Assembly (NCBI GenBank): GCA_022605955.1
Contig: JAKCOZ010000018.1
Coordinates: 8,626,001-8,690,000, forward strand
Direction of reading: 5' to 3'
Origin: Rallus limicola
Lineage: Eukaryota > Chordata > Aves > Gruiformes > Rallidae
Length of the DNA stretch: 64,000 bases
Part shown: positions 35,001 through 47,000 of the stretch, piece by piece
Numbering within the stretch: position 1 is the first letter of the stretch
Layout: each line of letters starts with the position of its first letter
Notes under the pieces: model-generated
What the model was told of the DNA's origin: nothing
What the model saw: the letters and a program-made list of their open reading frames with translations, nothing else
The model's database searches: none
Translations under genes and position numbers: made by a program

Positions 35001-37859
35001 ACGTAACAACTGTACTGTTCTACCCTCAGTCTGGGGCTGAGGGTGCCAGTAATGAGAAATTCTGCAAAAACAGACTTGAGCTGCAGATGGGCATTACTTT
35101 CCCTCACAGTGAGCACAGGTTTACATCTGTGCATCCATACGCGTCACTGGCTTCTACGAATCATCTTTATTTACCAGTTCAGGAAAAAAATACTGGCAGT
35201 TAAGTGTGAACACCAGGATTCTTTTAATCTTGATGATTCTGGGAAATCTAGAGTGTAGTTGGAAGTAGGTCTGCTTTGTTGGGAGCATGAAGTATGCACT
35301 GATTGTACGGCTCCCCGAGGCACTGTCTGTCTTTTTACCGCCTCACCGTGTTTCCCCCCTACATAGAACTACCAAGAAAAATCATACGTTGTAGAATACT
35401 TGAATAGATCCTAATGGGATTCAAATCATGTTTAAAAATGAATGTTATAAAATGTCAAGAATGAAATATAAAGAGAGCTATGGGAACAATCAGATCAGCT
35501 GATAACGCTGCTTTGACCGTGTATGTCCTCTCAGGTCATTCTTAAATGGTGCTATAAGTTTATAGCTAAAAAAAGATCACTCTAGTCTTAGATGGTAAAA
35601 GTATTTTGAACGTTTCATGTCTGTTTTGAGGATTTGTAAACGATCCAAAAGCTCCCTGGTCCTGACACTTGGAAGCAGCAGTCGGTTGTTACTGAAATCT
35701 GTGTTGGTGCACGTTAAGTTTCAGCCCCTTTTCTACTTGTGTATGAAAGACAGTGAAACGGCCTGAGGTACGTGTCCTAACAAAGATAGGCAGCAGCAGA
35801 CGTCTCCTTTTTCCCCCCTTCATATCACTCGGTGGCAGAACTCTGACAGTCTCCCATGTGAGTGCAGATGGTGCTGGTGGTGTTCTGGTGTTGACGTCAG
35901 AGTATTAATCAGATGTTCTGTTGAAAAAGACATTGGTCTCTGACACTCTGTGGAAGGAAAAATGCTACTCAAGTGCAGGTTGGTATTAAAGACGACGTCC
36001 TTCTCACATCTTTCTTTGCGTATGAGAACACCAGTTACTTATTTTAAAGAACAGGCCCCGTCTCCAGTGTCAGGCCAGGTTGAAAAGTGAGTTAGATGTT
36101 CATGCCATGTTTAACAGCATAGAAAGGACTGGTTCTGCTGCCAGTGGCCTTTTCTGGGTGAAGGGAGATGGGGGGTTGTTGAGACATGTTGTCTGGGACA
36201 CAAACTTAATTTTAAATGCCACTTGAAGGTAGGTGAAAAGAGTTCCCTGGAATTTTTAGAGCAGAAAGATTACCTCAGGAAGAACTGTCTCTTCCTTGAC
36301 ACAGGGCCCTAGAAGGAATGGCTTGCTTTGACAGTGGTGGCATGGTTTTACTGACAACTTGTATATAATTGGACTTGTAATTGTTGTTCTTTATATTCCA
36401 GCCAATACTTGAAAAGCAGTATGTAGTCACATTAGATGCTAAGGTTTGAAACCATGAGTGATTTTTTTCATTATTGTTTTTGATACAACACTCCTCATTC
36501 TTTACTTCCTGTTACTTATTTTACGAGTCTAGATATAGTTATTGATGTTTGTGTTAGGGTCCTTGCTTTTCTATGCTTCAGTTTTTCCTTATTGTTAAAA
36601 AATGTAGGATTAAGCAGCATATAAGGCTCGGAAAAGTCTTTAGATTCACATCTGAAGTTGCATTGGGTCTACAGAAACTGCTAAAGTAGTGCTGTAGTTT
36701 AACCCCAGTCAGCAGCTAAGCACCGTGCAGCCACTCACTCACCTCCCGTGCAGTGGGATGGGTGACAATAGAAAAGAAAGGAAAAAAAAAAAAGAAAACT
36801 TGTGGGTTAAGTTAAAGACAGGGGGAAAATAATAGAAGAATAATATACAAAACAAGTAATGTTCAGCTAATTCCTGAGCCTTGTCACCTCCCAACCCTCA
36901 CCCCCTGGTTATATACGGGACATGAGGTGGCACATGGTACGGAATATCCCTTTGGTCAATTTGGGTCAGCTGTCCTGGCTGTGTCCCTTCCCAGTTTCTT
37001 GGGCACCCCCGCCTTCTTGTTGTCAGACCACTATGAGAAGCTGAAAAGTCCTTGACTGCTTGGCAACAACTAAAATATTAGTGTGTTATCACCATGATTC
37101 TCATCCTAAATCCAAAACACAGCACTGTACCAGCTGCTGGGAAGTGAAGAAACCATCTCAGCCGAAACCCGGACAACTGGTAACATTAGTGGTAGATAAA
37201 TTGGACCGATTTCAATGTGTTCCTTACTTGAAAATAATATGAGAATAGATTTATTAGGCAACTCTGAATTTGGCACAATTTTTAATTAGTTCTGATGAGG
37301 AAGTCCATCTCTTCCCTTCCTACTGTGGACGGTGAGCATGTCTGCTGTAATCCCTCTGCCACTAGATGTTGCTGTATGAGTGATTGATATAATCTTATCT
37401 GAAGCTGGATGGATTAACTAGTAAGGAAAAGAAGCGATATCTCTGGGACAGTATCCGTGTCTATTCTGAAATCGGTATTTTGAGATGCTTGAGACCTTTT
37501 TAGAATGTATTTGCTCCATTATACTAGCCGTAAAGATGGTTTCTCTCTTGCATACCCAGCTGTGTGCTAGTGGTCATTTCCAATTGGGCAGGCTTTTCTT
37601 TGCAGAGCTCACAGTCTTGGCAGTGAGGAAAAAGGGCAACAAAATGTAACTCAGCCAAAAAGTTTTTTGCAAGAACTCTCTTCTGGAGCATCTGTGGGTT
37701 TTTGCTTGATGAAAGATACCAGGGGAAGAAAATTACAGTACATTCCAGCATGAGAAATAATCACTTTTCAGGGGAAATTTTGTCATCACTTTGGCTGTTT
37801 ACCTTTTTGGTGAAGGATTACTTATCTCCTTTGGGGTTTGTTGTGTTTATTCTACACAG
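29013..37859 (+). other. CREBRF: CREBRF intron 1 (putative)
   Basis: About 8.8 kb between the island exon and the leader/start exon. The left 2 kb are CpG island. The rest is ordinary sequence apart from the reversed solo LTR at 36690-37175. No coding exon seen. Confidence 0.55.
36690..37175 (-). mobile_element. Solo LTR of an avian endogenous retrovirus, antisense to CREBRF
   Basis: Read on the - strand it starts TGTCCGGGTTTCGGCTGAGA and ends GGGGTTAAACTACAGCA, the TG...CA ends of an LTR. It contains a GTATATAA TATA box (36909-36916 on the + strand reversed), the shared block GACACAGCCAGGACAG, and TTGACCAAAGGGATATTCC. It is non-coding, about 486 bp. A 60-codon + strand frame across its right end is meaningless. 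No exact target-site duplication is seen at the ends (AAGTAG / ACTGGT). It belongs to the same broad family as 17656-18044 but retains the 5' half that copy has lost. Confidence 0.85.
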
Positions 37860-38028
37860 AAGCCTACAAATAGAAGAGCTCCATCAGGGTGAACTGAAGT
37901 TATCCTAAGGAAAAAATTCATTACATGGATTGTGTAAACTCACTGAGACTGAAGTAAAGCTGGAAAGGAATCGACAAGTGAATAAAACACGAAGTTTGGA
38001 ATTGGATTTGGGGAATCTGGGCTTGGAA
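37860..38028 (+). other. CREBRF: Putative CREBRF exon 2, 5' UTR part
   Basis: The acceptor is inferred at TTTATTCTACACAG (ending 37859), with TTTTCAG at 37766-37771 as an alternative. The leader includes a 10-codon upstream ORF (37925-37957) and leads into the start codon at 38029. Confidence 0.5.
37925..37957 (+). promoter_or_regulatory. CREBRF: CREBRF upstream ORF 2 (10 codons)
   Basis: Encodes MDCVNSLRLK then TAA, ending 71 nt before the main ATG. It is the only upstream ATG between 37860 and 38028 and is not in frame with the main ORF. Confidence 0.55.
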
Positions 38029-38037
38029 ATGCCTCAG
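38029..38037 (+). CDS. CREBRF: CREBRF coding exon 1 (MPQ, 9 bases)
   Basis: Only ATG CCT CAG is coding, followed by a GTAAAT donor. This start was chosen because the next exon begins [10 protein letters not shown], matching the human N-terminus MPQPSVSG. Confidence 0.88.
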
Positions 38038-41000
38038 GTAAATCTGTTACGATTTCATTTCCTTCTGTAGATAATTTTGCTTATTTTAAAAAAAAAAAGT
38101 TGAAGAGAAAATCTAAGGAGAATTTAGAAGGGATTAAATGGTATGTATTTTTAATTGGGGTCCTAGTAGCATCTATGGTAAAGCTGTGTTGCTGCTTTTG
38201 GTACTGTATTTGTTCATGCAGCAAGATTCAGCAAAGTTGTTGTCCTGATGAGGGTGGATGCCAGGAGAACAGCCTTTTATTACTGCAGTGATTCACACAT
38301 CAGCACACTGAATGACTTTCAACAGTACAGTTTCTCCCTTCCCAACCCTCAGGGCGAGTGTGTCTAGAAGAGGAATAGAGGTCTGGAATTAAATGTAGCA
38401 GAAAGCCTTGCTGCCTATTCCCTGCATGCCCAGTCATCCTGCATAATGTTTTTCTGCAAAGTTCCACTTTGTTCTCAAGAGATGTAACATTCTTGATTTA
38501 ATTGTAAGAAATTTTTGTATTGTTACATTCTCAGGTGGATTTTGCATGAGTTCTGATGGTTCTAAAAACAATGACTACTGCTTTAGTACAAACTAGCTTG
38601 TATTAGGGTGAAGGCCCAGCAAGAGTGTAGTGCCTATTGATCCTCACAGATCTTGCCAGGACTCACTCTCCTCTTCTAGAAATGCTGACATATTCTTAAA
38701 CTTGGCAAACACACCAGAATTTCAAACCAACAAAAAAGAATGAATGAGCAATGCTCTTGCAGCTATAAGATGAATACAAATGCGTCCTTTGAGTAGAGCT
38801 GCAGGTTGTTAACTGCTCTTAAAGCGTGCTCTCACACTGAGAAACGACATGCTTATCTGTGTAGGTGAAAACCTTCCAGATGCAAGTATAGCACATGTTC
38901 AGATATTTGGATGGAATGGCAATGCTCTTTTTGTTGTGTTGAAGAAGAGAATATGCCTTTTTTATAGTATGCTTCAAACAGCAGGATCAATTTTGTTGCA
39001 GCCCAGCGTGAGTGGAATGGACCCTCCTTTTGGGGATGCCTTTCGGAGCCATGTGTTTTCAGAGCAGACTCTGATGAGCACAGATCTCTTGGCAAGCAGT
39101 TCAGATCCAGACTTCATGTATGAACTGGTAGGTCATCTTTGTACATAGATTCCTCTCCTTGACTGATATCCTGAGTTTGTGTGGTAATAAAGGGGTATTT
39201 GTTCAAGAAGGCTAGCAGATTATTCATTACTGCTAGCTGCTGATTAGGGAAGAGCCTAACTGCTTGTCCAGCAAATGTGATGCTTCCTCAATAGATGCTT
39301 GTTAAAGCTGGCCATGAGGAGAGGCTTGATATTCGAGTTTCAAATAGAGCTGTGTTGACATTATGTAATGGTGCTTGAGACTCTTCCTTACAGTATTTCT
39401 GCTACAGCAGCTATATGCTACTTCACCCAAGCTGTGAATACAGGCAAAGGAAAATAATTTGACTCATGAGCTACTTACACTAGCATTCTTTTCTCTTTTT
39501 TATTTTTCTTACTTCTTCCCCTTTGCAGCAAAGGAAAAACGTAGCTCATAGTTATTAATTGATCATGGTAGAATGAGTTTTTCCAGGGCCTGCTAAATTT
39601 GGGCATATTCTGTTCAGCACACAGCAAAGATTTACCTAGGTTAATCAAGACTAGAACAGCTTGCCTGTAATGTCTTTCATATTTAAATACATGGATATTG
39701 ATACCAGTCTAGTCCCTGATGACCAAATGCATTTGTAATAGCAGAAAAAGAATCTGGCAGAGTTCAACTTGTATCTTCTGAAGCTGGACTTTGGTCTGAC
39801 CCCCTACAGAAACTTTTTGTAGGAAGTTGAAGTATCTTTGTATGTTACCTGTCTCCTACACTTCTCTGGACTTAAGCTCCCCATACTAGATTAGGTAGAG
39901 AACAGAGATGATTGATATATTAATTTTTAACTTGTCCTTCTATGCACAGGACCGAGAAATGGACTATCAGCAAAGCTCCAGAGACAACTTACTTTCAATG
40001 GAGGACTGCAAAGACCTTGAGAACTTGGATTCTTTTACGGACATCCTGGACAAAGAAGCTGCTCTCACCTCAAAATGGGAGCAGTGGGACACCTACTGTG
40101 AAGACCTAACTAAGTACACTAAGTTAACCAGCTGTGACATCTGGGGAACAAAAGAGGTGGATTACCTGGGCCTTGATGACTTTTCAAGCCCATACCAAGA
40201 TGAAGAGGTGATAAGCAAAACACCAACACTGGCTCAGCTTAACAGTGAGGACTCCCAGCCTGTTTCTGATTCTCTCTACTACCCTGATTTGCTCTTCAGT
40301 GTAAAACAAAACCCTTTAAGTTCTTTGTTACCCGGTAAAAAAATTGCAACCAGAGCAGCAGCCCCAGTCTGTTCCTCCAAGAACGTTCAGGCTGAGGCAC
40401 CTTTGTCAGACTATGTCCAGAAGGCAAGCAAACCTGCCACCCAGCCTGCTTCCAGTACACAAATCATGGTGAAGACCAATGTGTACAATAACGACAAGGT
40501 GAACATTCACGTTGAATGTAAAGACTATGTTAAAAAGGCAAAAGTAAAGATCAATCCTTTACCACAGAGCAGACCGGTGCTGAGCCAGACACATGCTGAT
40601 GCAGCAAAGGAAAACACCTGCTATTGTGGTGCTGTAGCAAAGAGACAAGAAAGAAAAGGAATGGAGTCCCCACATAGTCACAGTACGCCTCCGATTTTGC
40701 CTTTCAAAGAGACTCAAGAACTGCTCCTCAGTCCACCCCAGGAAAACCCAGGGCTTATTGTGGGGGAGAGCAGTCTTTCTGCCAGCACGTCAGTGTCAGA
40801 TTCTTCACAGAAGAAAGAAGAGCACAACTATTCACTTTTTGTAACAGACCGTTTGGGTGAACAGTCAGCCAAGGGAGACCCTGAGGAAGATGAGGATGAT
40901 GAGGACGATATTGAAGACGAGGACCATGATGAAGGATTTGGCAGCGAGCACGAGCTGTCTGAAAATGACGATGAGGAAGAAGATTATGAGGATGATAAAG

Positions 41001-44000
41001 ACGATGACATCAGCGATACTTTCTCAGAACCAGGTACCAGCAGTGTTGGGGTTTGTTAACATGAGGTTAATGGATTTGTCTGCCCAGCAGGAAGGAATGC
41101 TTTTGAATGCTTTATAGTTGCAGATAAGCAACACTGATCTTAAATGGTGAACTTTCATCCCAGATTTTCTGAGTGCTTTGCAAAATGTAACGGATGAAAA
41201 CTAGACGAGGTCTTTGTTGCCCTGTTTTGAGAAAAACTGTATTAACTGTGGTCGTGCAGTATGCAAAGATAGTAACACAGAACACAGGAAACCTAGCTTG
41301 TAGCCTGAGGTTGTAGAGCAACTACCTGCAACTGTTGTCTTTTGCCGTGGCTTGATACTGGATGTGCAGAGTTTTCTAGTGCTTCAGTAGGTTGCTGCTT
41401 TGAATTTATACAGAGCTGTATCTCTTGCTAGCTGGTATGGAATCATAGCCTGGGTGAAATAATTGCATAGTTACCTAAGTACTGCTGTAGGAACAGTTTT
41501 CCACAGAATCCAAAGAATCCCTACCACTGAAACTAATAGAAGCATTTCTTGGTGGTTTTCAGCAGTTACTTTTAGTGGGTCTTCTAAGGATACTGAATTC
41601 CTGTCTTCTGCATGGGAAACTGGAGCCTTAACAGAAATAAGAACTAACCTTCACCTAGAAGGTAACAAAGGGGAAGCATTGTATAAAAAGAACATCCAAA
41701 GGCAAAGGGACAGGACTGTAACCAAGTACTAGTTTCATTGTAGAAAGAGTTACAATATTCACATTACAGATGCTTTGAAGCAGAGGTCAGAAGTGGGGTA
41801 TTCAGGCAATATGTAACTTGGCGGGGGGAAGCAGCTGAAATTTTTCCTTTTTGAAAACAGCAACTTCCCGAAAGCTTGTCAGTGTTTGTCATAATGAACT
41901 CTCAGATTAAATTATTTCCTAAATAGATTTCCTGAGTTGGCATTAAACTTGTTAAGCATTATGTCCTTTATGTTGCTTTTCCATGTGCGCAGCACATTTT
42001 CATTAGCATTTTAAAATCTTTTCCTCCCTTCTGAATCGAATCCCCTCAGCTTTCTGGGGCTGGGGGCGGCTCTAATGATCGCTGTGCTGCATGGTGCTTT
42101 GTAGTCCACGGAGGCAAAAATAGGTATGGCACTGGAAGATTTAACCTTCTGTAGCACTGGAACCAAAGTCAGTTGATAAATTTAAAGCAAGGATGTAATT
42201 TACTGAAAAGACAAAAACATGCTAGTTATTGATGAGCCTCTGATGTATTCTATACACGGTTCACTTGTGTGTATTCTTCATGTGTGTTTTTGGAGCAGGT
42301 GGATTGCTTTCTTAAAGCGTCGGTGTTGTCTGAGGAAATGCTTTTAGATACAGTGAACTTCAGGAACTTGGAGAATGTTACTGGCTGCTGGGCATGTTTG
42401 GGCAACAATGATTTTATTTTCACCATGATACAGATTCAGCAATTTTGGTCACCTAAGGCAGGCGGAGAGTTGGGGTTGTTCAGCCTGGAGAAGAGAAGGC
42501 TCCAGCAAGACCTTATTGCAGCCTTCTAGTACCTGAAGGGGCAGGGGGAAAGCTGGAGAGGGGCTGGTTACAGGGGCAGGGATTGATAGGACAGGGAGTA
42601 GTGGGTTTAAACTAAAAGAGGGAATATTTAGATTAGGCATTAAGAAGCAATTCATCCCTGTGCAGATGGGGAGGTCCTGGCACAAGGTGTCCAGATAAGC
42701 TGTGGCTGCCCCTAGATCCCTGGCAGGGTTCAAGGCCAGGTTGGATGGGGCTTTGGGCACCCTGGGCTAGTGGAGGGTGGCCCTGCCCATGGCAGGGGGT
42801 GGGACTGGGTGGACTTTGAGATCGCTTCCCACCCAAACAGTCTGGGATTCTATGAAATATTATCCCAGGCCTCTTCTAGCACTTCAGCTATTTTTTTTTT
42901 TCTATTGCTAGTATTTTTTACTTATTTATTAGGAATATTTGTAAATGACTGCTGCTCACATCAAGTATTCGAGAGTTTCCAGGAATGGGAGATGCAACAA
43001 CTGATTCAGTTTTCAGTAGCACTGGAGAAGAAATAGCTGAAAAGGAAAAGTGCTTGTAGAAACATGCTAATAAGTTAATGAACTTGTGTTGCATCTGCTC
43101 TGAGCATGTGGATTGTTAGCTGAGGGAAAAAGACTCTCAAATGGTTTGATAGAAGTCAGTGTGATTAAATGATAAAGAGGAGGGGTTTATTGAGTGGGGT
43201 TGGTTGGCTGGTTGGGGGGGGAGGGTTGGGGGGAGGTATTTTTGTATTTAATCTGGTAAAATTCAGAAATCATGTCTATCCTGCTCTCTGTTTTACTTAG
43301 TTTAACCCTGGTGAATTTAAACCTAAAATGTAAGGTTTAAATGTAAGGGATACGAACAAAGGTTTTTAGGAGAGGCTTGTGCAGGATTTGAAAGGTAAAT
43401 ACAAAAACCCTTTCAGTTTTCTTAGAAGCCTGCCAAAAAACTGCTATATGATCTTTGCTAGGAGGAGAATTCAAGGAAGATGAAAACAGTGCAGAAAAGC
43501 TAAACAGATTTGTTGTGCTCAACAACAAATGTCACAGAATCACAGAATTGTAGGGGTTGGAGGGACCTCAAGATGTACCAGGTTAGGACATTGTGCACTA
43601 GATTATTGTATATAACTTTAAAATGATAGCAGGTCAGTTTTAGAGTTGCAAGGCAGGATGCATTAAGTCAACACAATTTGAGCTGCTAACTTAATTACAG
43701 TTTAAATAAGCAAACAGGAAGTCTTGATTTTAACCTTCTTGTACATTTGTACACATCAGCTCTTAAAGGGATTTGTTTTCATCAGCTGGCTTAATTCTGT
43801 GTTACCATGAAGATGGGCTAAATTTATACATATCTATATAATGAGTTACATAGCTGGACATGTTTTCTGAAGTGGAAAGTAAGTGGGGGTTTAAGAGTAT
43901 TTTGATACTTGTGTCAAACAGCGTTTGGGTAAAATGGAAGTACAGTTAAAATATTTATGGTATTTGAATGTAAATTGTCATCATCATTTTGGCTATACAA

Positions 44001-47000
44001 GAAAAATGTTTTATAAAGCATACTTCATTGTTTGATTTGCCTTTGAAATACTGTATTTTTAATAAACTAGAGAATAAAAGTAAACGAGTTGATGAAATGA
44101 TTATAGAAACAGAACTTAAGCACTGATTTCATGCTTCTGCACACCTAACGTTTATTCATACTTTGGGTTATGAGGTGAGAGTCAGACCAAAGCAAGAAAG
44201 TTTGTTTTTCGTCTTTCAACTGGTTTTTCAAGTGCAAACAGACTCATTGAATGGACTGTTTTAAGAAGAAGAAAGTGTTCCTTGTACTACTGCTAAGAGA
44301 TGAAGCAGAGCTCAGGCGTACGGGGTCAAGGCCTGCTAAGCTACCATCCCTTCCCTGGCTTTTCCTTCAGCTGCGTCAGTGTTCGTGCTGTTGTGAAATG
44401 CAGTCTTTTTTAAGTAAGCTATTAAATAGTATTTTAGTGCAAAAGGCCTTGCAGTGGTTTGGGGGTTTGTAACCTTAGTATATAGGTTGTCTTTATTTCC
44501 TAAGGCATAAGCAGGGTTTCACAACCTGTGGTTTGTATTTACATAATTACAGCATAAATATTTATGTGATATGGAAAATGGCATTACAGTGCCCTGTATT
44601 CCCCAAACGGTTCATCATGTCACGTGCATCATAATATATCTCTAAAATACTGTGCAGCTTTACTGTGGATGATTTCTCTTTATCCCATTGAAGAGGTGAG
44701 GAAGAGGGAGAACAGATTGTGTCCAGATGCCTTCAATTTAGATGGTCTTTTCTTACCAGCTTTAGGTCATTGCCCTAGTAGCAGAGACCCCTTCCTCTGG
44801 TCTGATAGAGCTGAGTAGTTCAACTTACTTCCTGAAGGTATTCAAACTCAAGAGCATGAGTTGAACTCAGTGTTCCTAAAGGGTTCCTTACAATTCAGAA
44901 TATTCTATGACTGAATAATTGTGCTTTCTTTATTTGTGTTTTGCTAGTCAATCTTTATTATCTGCTTATTTTTCCATGCTTTTTGATTAGAGATAAATTA
45001 AAAAACATGGAGGCGAGTTAGGATTATGTTCCTGGAAATTCACAGAGCAAACTGTATGGATGGCAGAACATTCTCCAACAGCTGTTGTCTGTACTCTGCA
45101 GTGGTAGGATTGTGGGGGAGAAGAGCAATAGAGCTTAAGGGGTTAGAGAAGAGAAGGGGGCTTTCAGTGCATAAATAATTTGTCTCTGTTCAACTGATGA
45201 AGTACTGTCACTGGCTCAATGTCTGTCCCCAGATTAGGCTAGTACCCAGTATTAGTTGGCACCAAAAACCAAATGTGTTAGATAATGTAAAACAGGCCTT
45301 GCCTGTGTTTTGCTCTTAACTTGAGTACTCATTCCACTGTTAAAGGGCTAGAAACAGTATTGTCAACTGTGTATAAACAATGCGATGCATCCTTTTAGGG
45401 TATGAAAATGATTCTGTGGAGGATTTAAAAGAAATGACTTCAATATCCTCTCGGAAAAGAGGCAAGAGAAGATACTTCTGGGAGTACAGTGAGCAGCTAA
45501 CACCATCACAACAAGAAAGAATGCTGAGGCCATCAGAGTGGAATCGAGACACGTTACCAAGTAACTTGTATCAGAAGAATGGTCTCCATCACGGTAAGAA
45601 GAGAGTCCTACTCACAAGTGAATGTCTGGTTTTGACACCGTCAGTGACCAAATTTACTTAAAAGTGCTGAGAGGTTATGTTTTGGCCACAAAAATAAATC
45701 ATTCATACACTGCAAATCCGTTGCTCAATTAGCAGAGTGCTGCATGGTGTCCAAGGAAGACACAGTGAACATACAGTAATAACTCCACATGGTTTCTTCT
45801 AGGGGAGGGTGGATGAACTGAGACTTGTATCTTCCAGGGGCTTTCAGTGGAAACTCCAGAAGTTCAGAATTTTCTCAGTGTGATACTCTAAGCATCATGG
45901 ATGGGTCCTTGACTGATACTTGCTTCTTGTAGCATTAGTTTCAGTCTTGCTTGTGTTAGAAGTAAGCTGGAAGTGATCTGAGATGCAAAGTTCACACTAA
46001 CTGTAGTACAAACTATAATACAAGCAATAAGGTGTAACTCTCTTCATGCTCTTCCCTACTTGCTCCTCCCACCTGTGTAAATGCAGCCCAATGAAGCAGT
46101 TACTCCTCTGTGAATAAACTATTTCTTTAAAATACCCTCTTAGAAGCTTAAACCAATCAGTCAAATAACTGTGTTTTATTCCTGCAACTTCTTAATTGGC
46201 AATTTGTTGAACCACACACACAACCAACATCTTCCAGAACACTCTTAGGAGTAACATTTGTTTTCTTGTCACAGGACCTCTGCTCCATTTCAGTTTGGCT
46301 TTGAAGGAGAGTATGAAACCAGCTTCCTTGTCTGTAATGTTAATGTTCCCTTACAATTGAAAATTACTCTTTAATGTGGCAGGTTATCAATTTTTGTGTG
46401 TGTGTGTGTTGCTACTTGCAAATTTATACAGAGAAGAAAATTTTGTGTTTCTTTTTTCAAACTTAATCTCCATAGGGGTTTTATGCTTGTTATCTTTTAG
46501 TGAAAATTCAGTACCTAAAGTCCCTATCACTGCTCCCTCTTACCAAGTCTTATATCTATACTCGTTACTAAACAACTAATAACCAAACATGCCCCGAGGA
46601 CTCTCCTACCAGACACTTGGAGGAATAAGTGGCTTGTAAATGAGGTGTGCATGCAAGAGACTAGTGGGATCAAACACTGCTTGATATCTAAAAGCTACAG
46701 AATATAATACATGCTGGATTATTTTTTTTTTTTAATTTTCATATACAGACACATACCAAGGTCATCTGCTACCTCAGATAAATCATGCTAAATTTTCAGC
46801 TCTCTGATAAGTCTTTCTGGAGCAGGTTTTGTTTTATTAACGTTTTCATGCAAGTATCTGTAACAGCTGGTGGTTTTAATAGAAATCTAGAAGACACCTA
46901 GCAGTGGCAGGAATCTTAAGGAATCGAGATCTTGTCTTGAATGTGTATTACCTCATTAAAAACAGACCTTGGATAGCTGCAAATACATGTAAGGGGTTGG

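Larger units (their letters stand above)
41034..45398 (+). other. CREBRF: CREBRF intron after coding exon 3
   Basis: An intron of 4.4 kb with a long CR1 fragment (42455-42855) and two smaller CR1 remnants (43532-43577, 44830-44915). No other element recognised. Confidence 0.75.

Noticed and set aside
37060..37242. A 60-codon frame containing CCWEVKKPSQPKPG
   Set aside because: It overlaps the right end of the reversed solo LTR and has no homology I recognise.
42028..42070. GAATCGAATCCCC resembling a tRNA T-arm
   Set aside because: No acceptor stem, D-arm or anticodon arm can be built around it.
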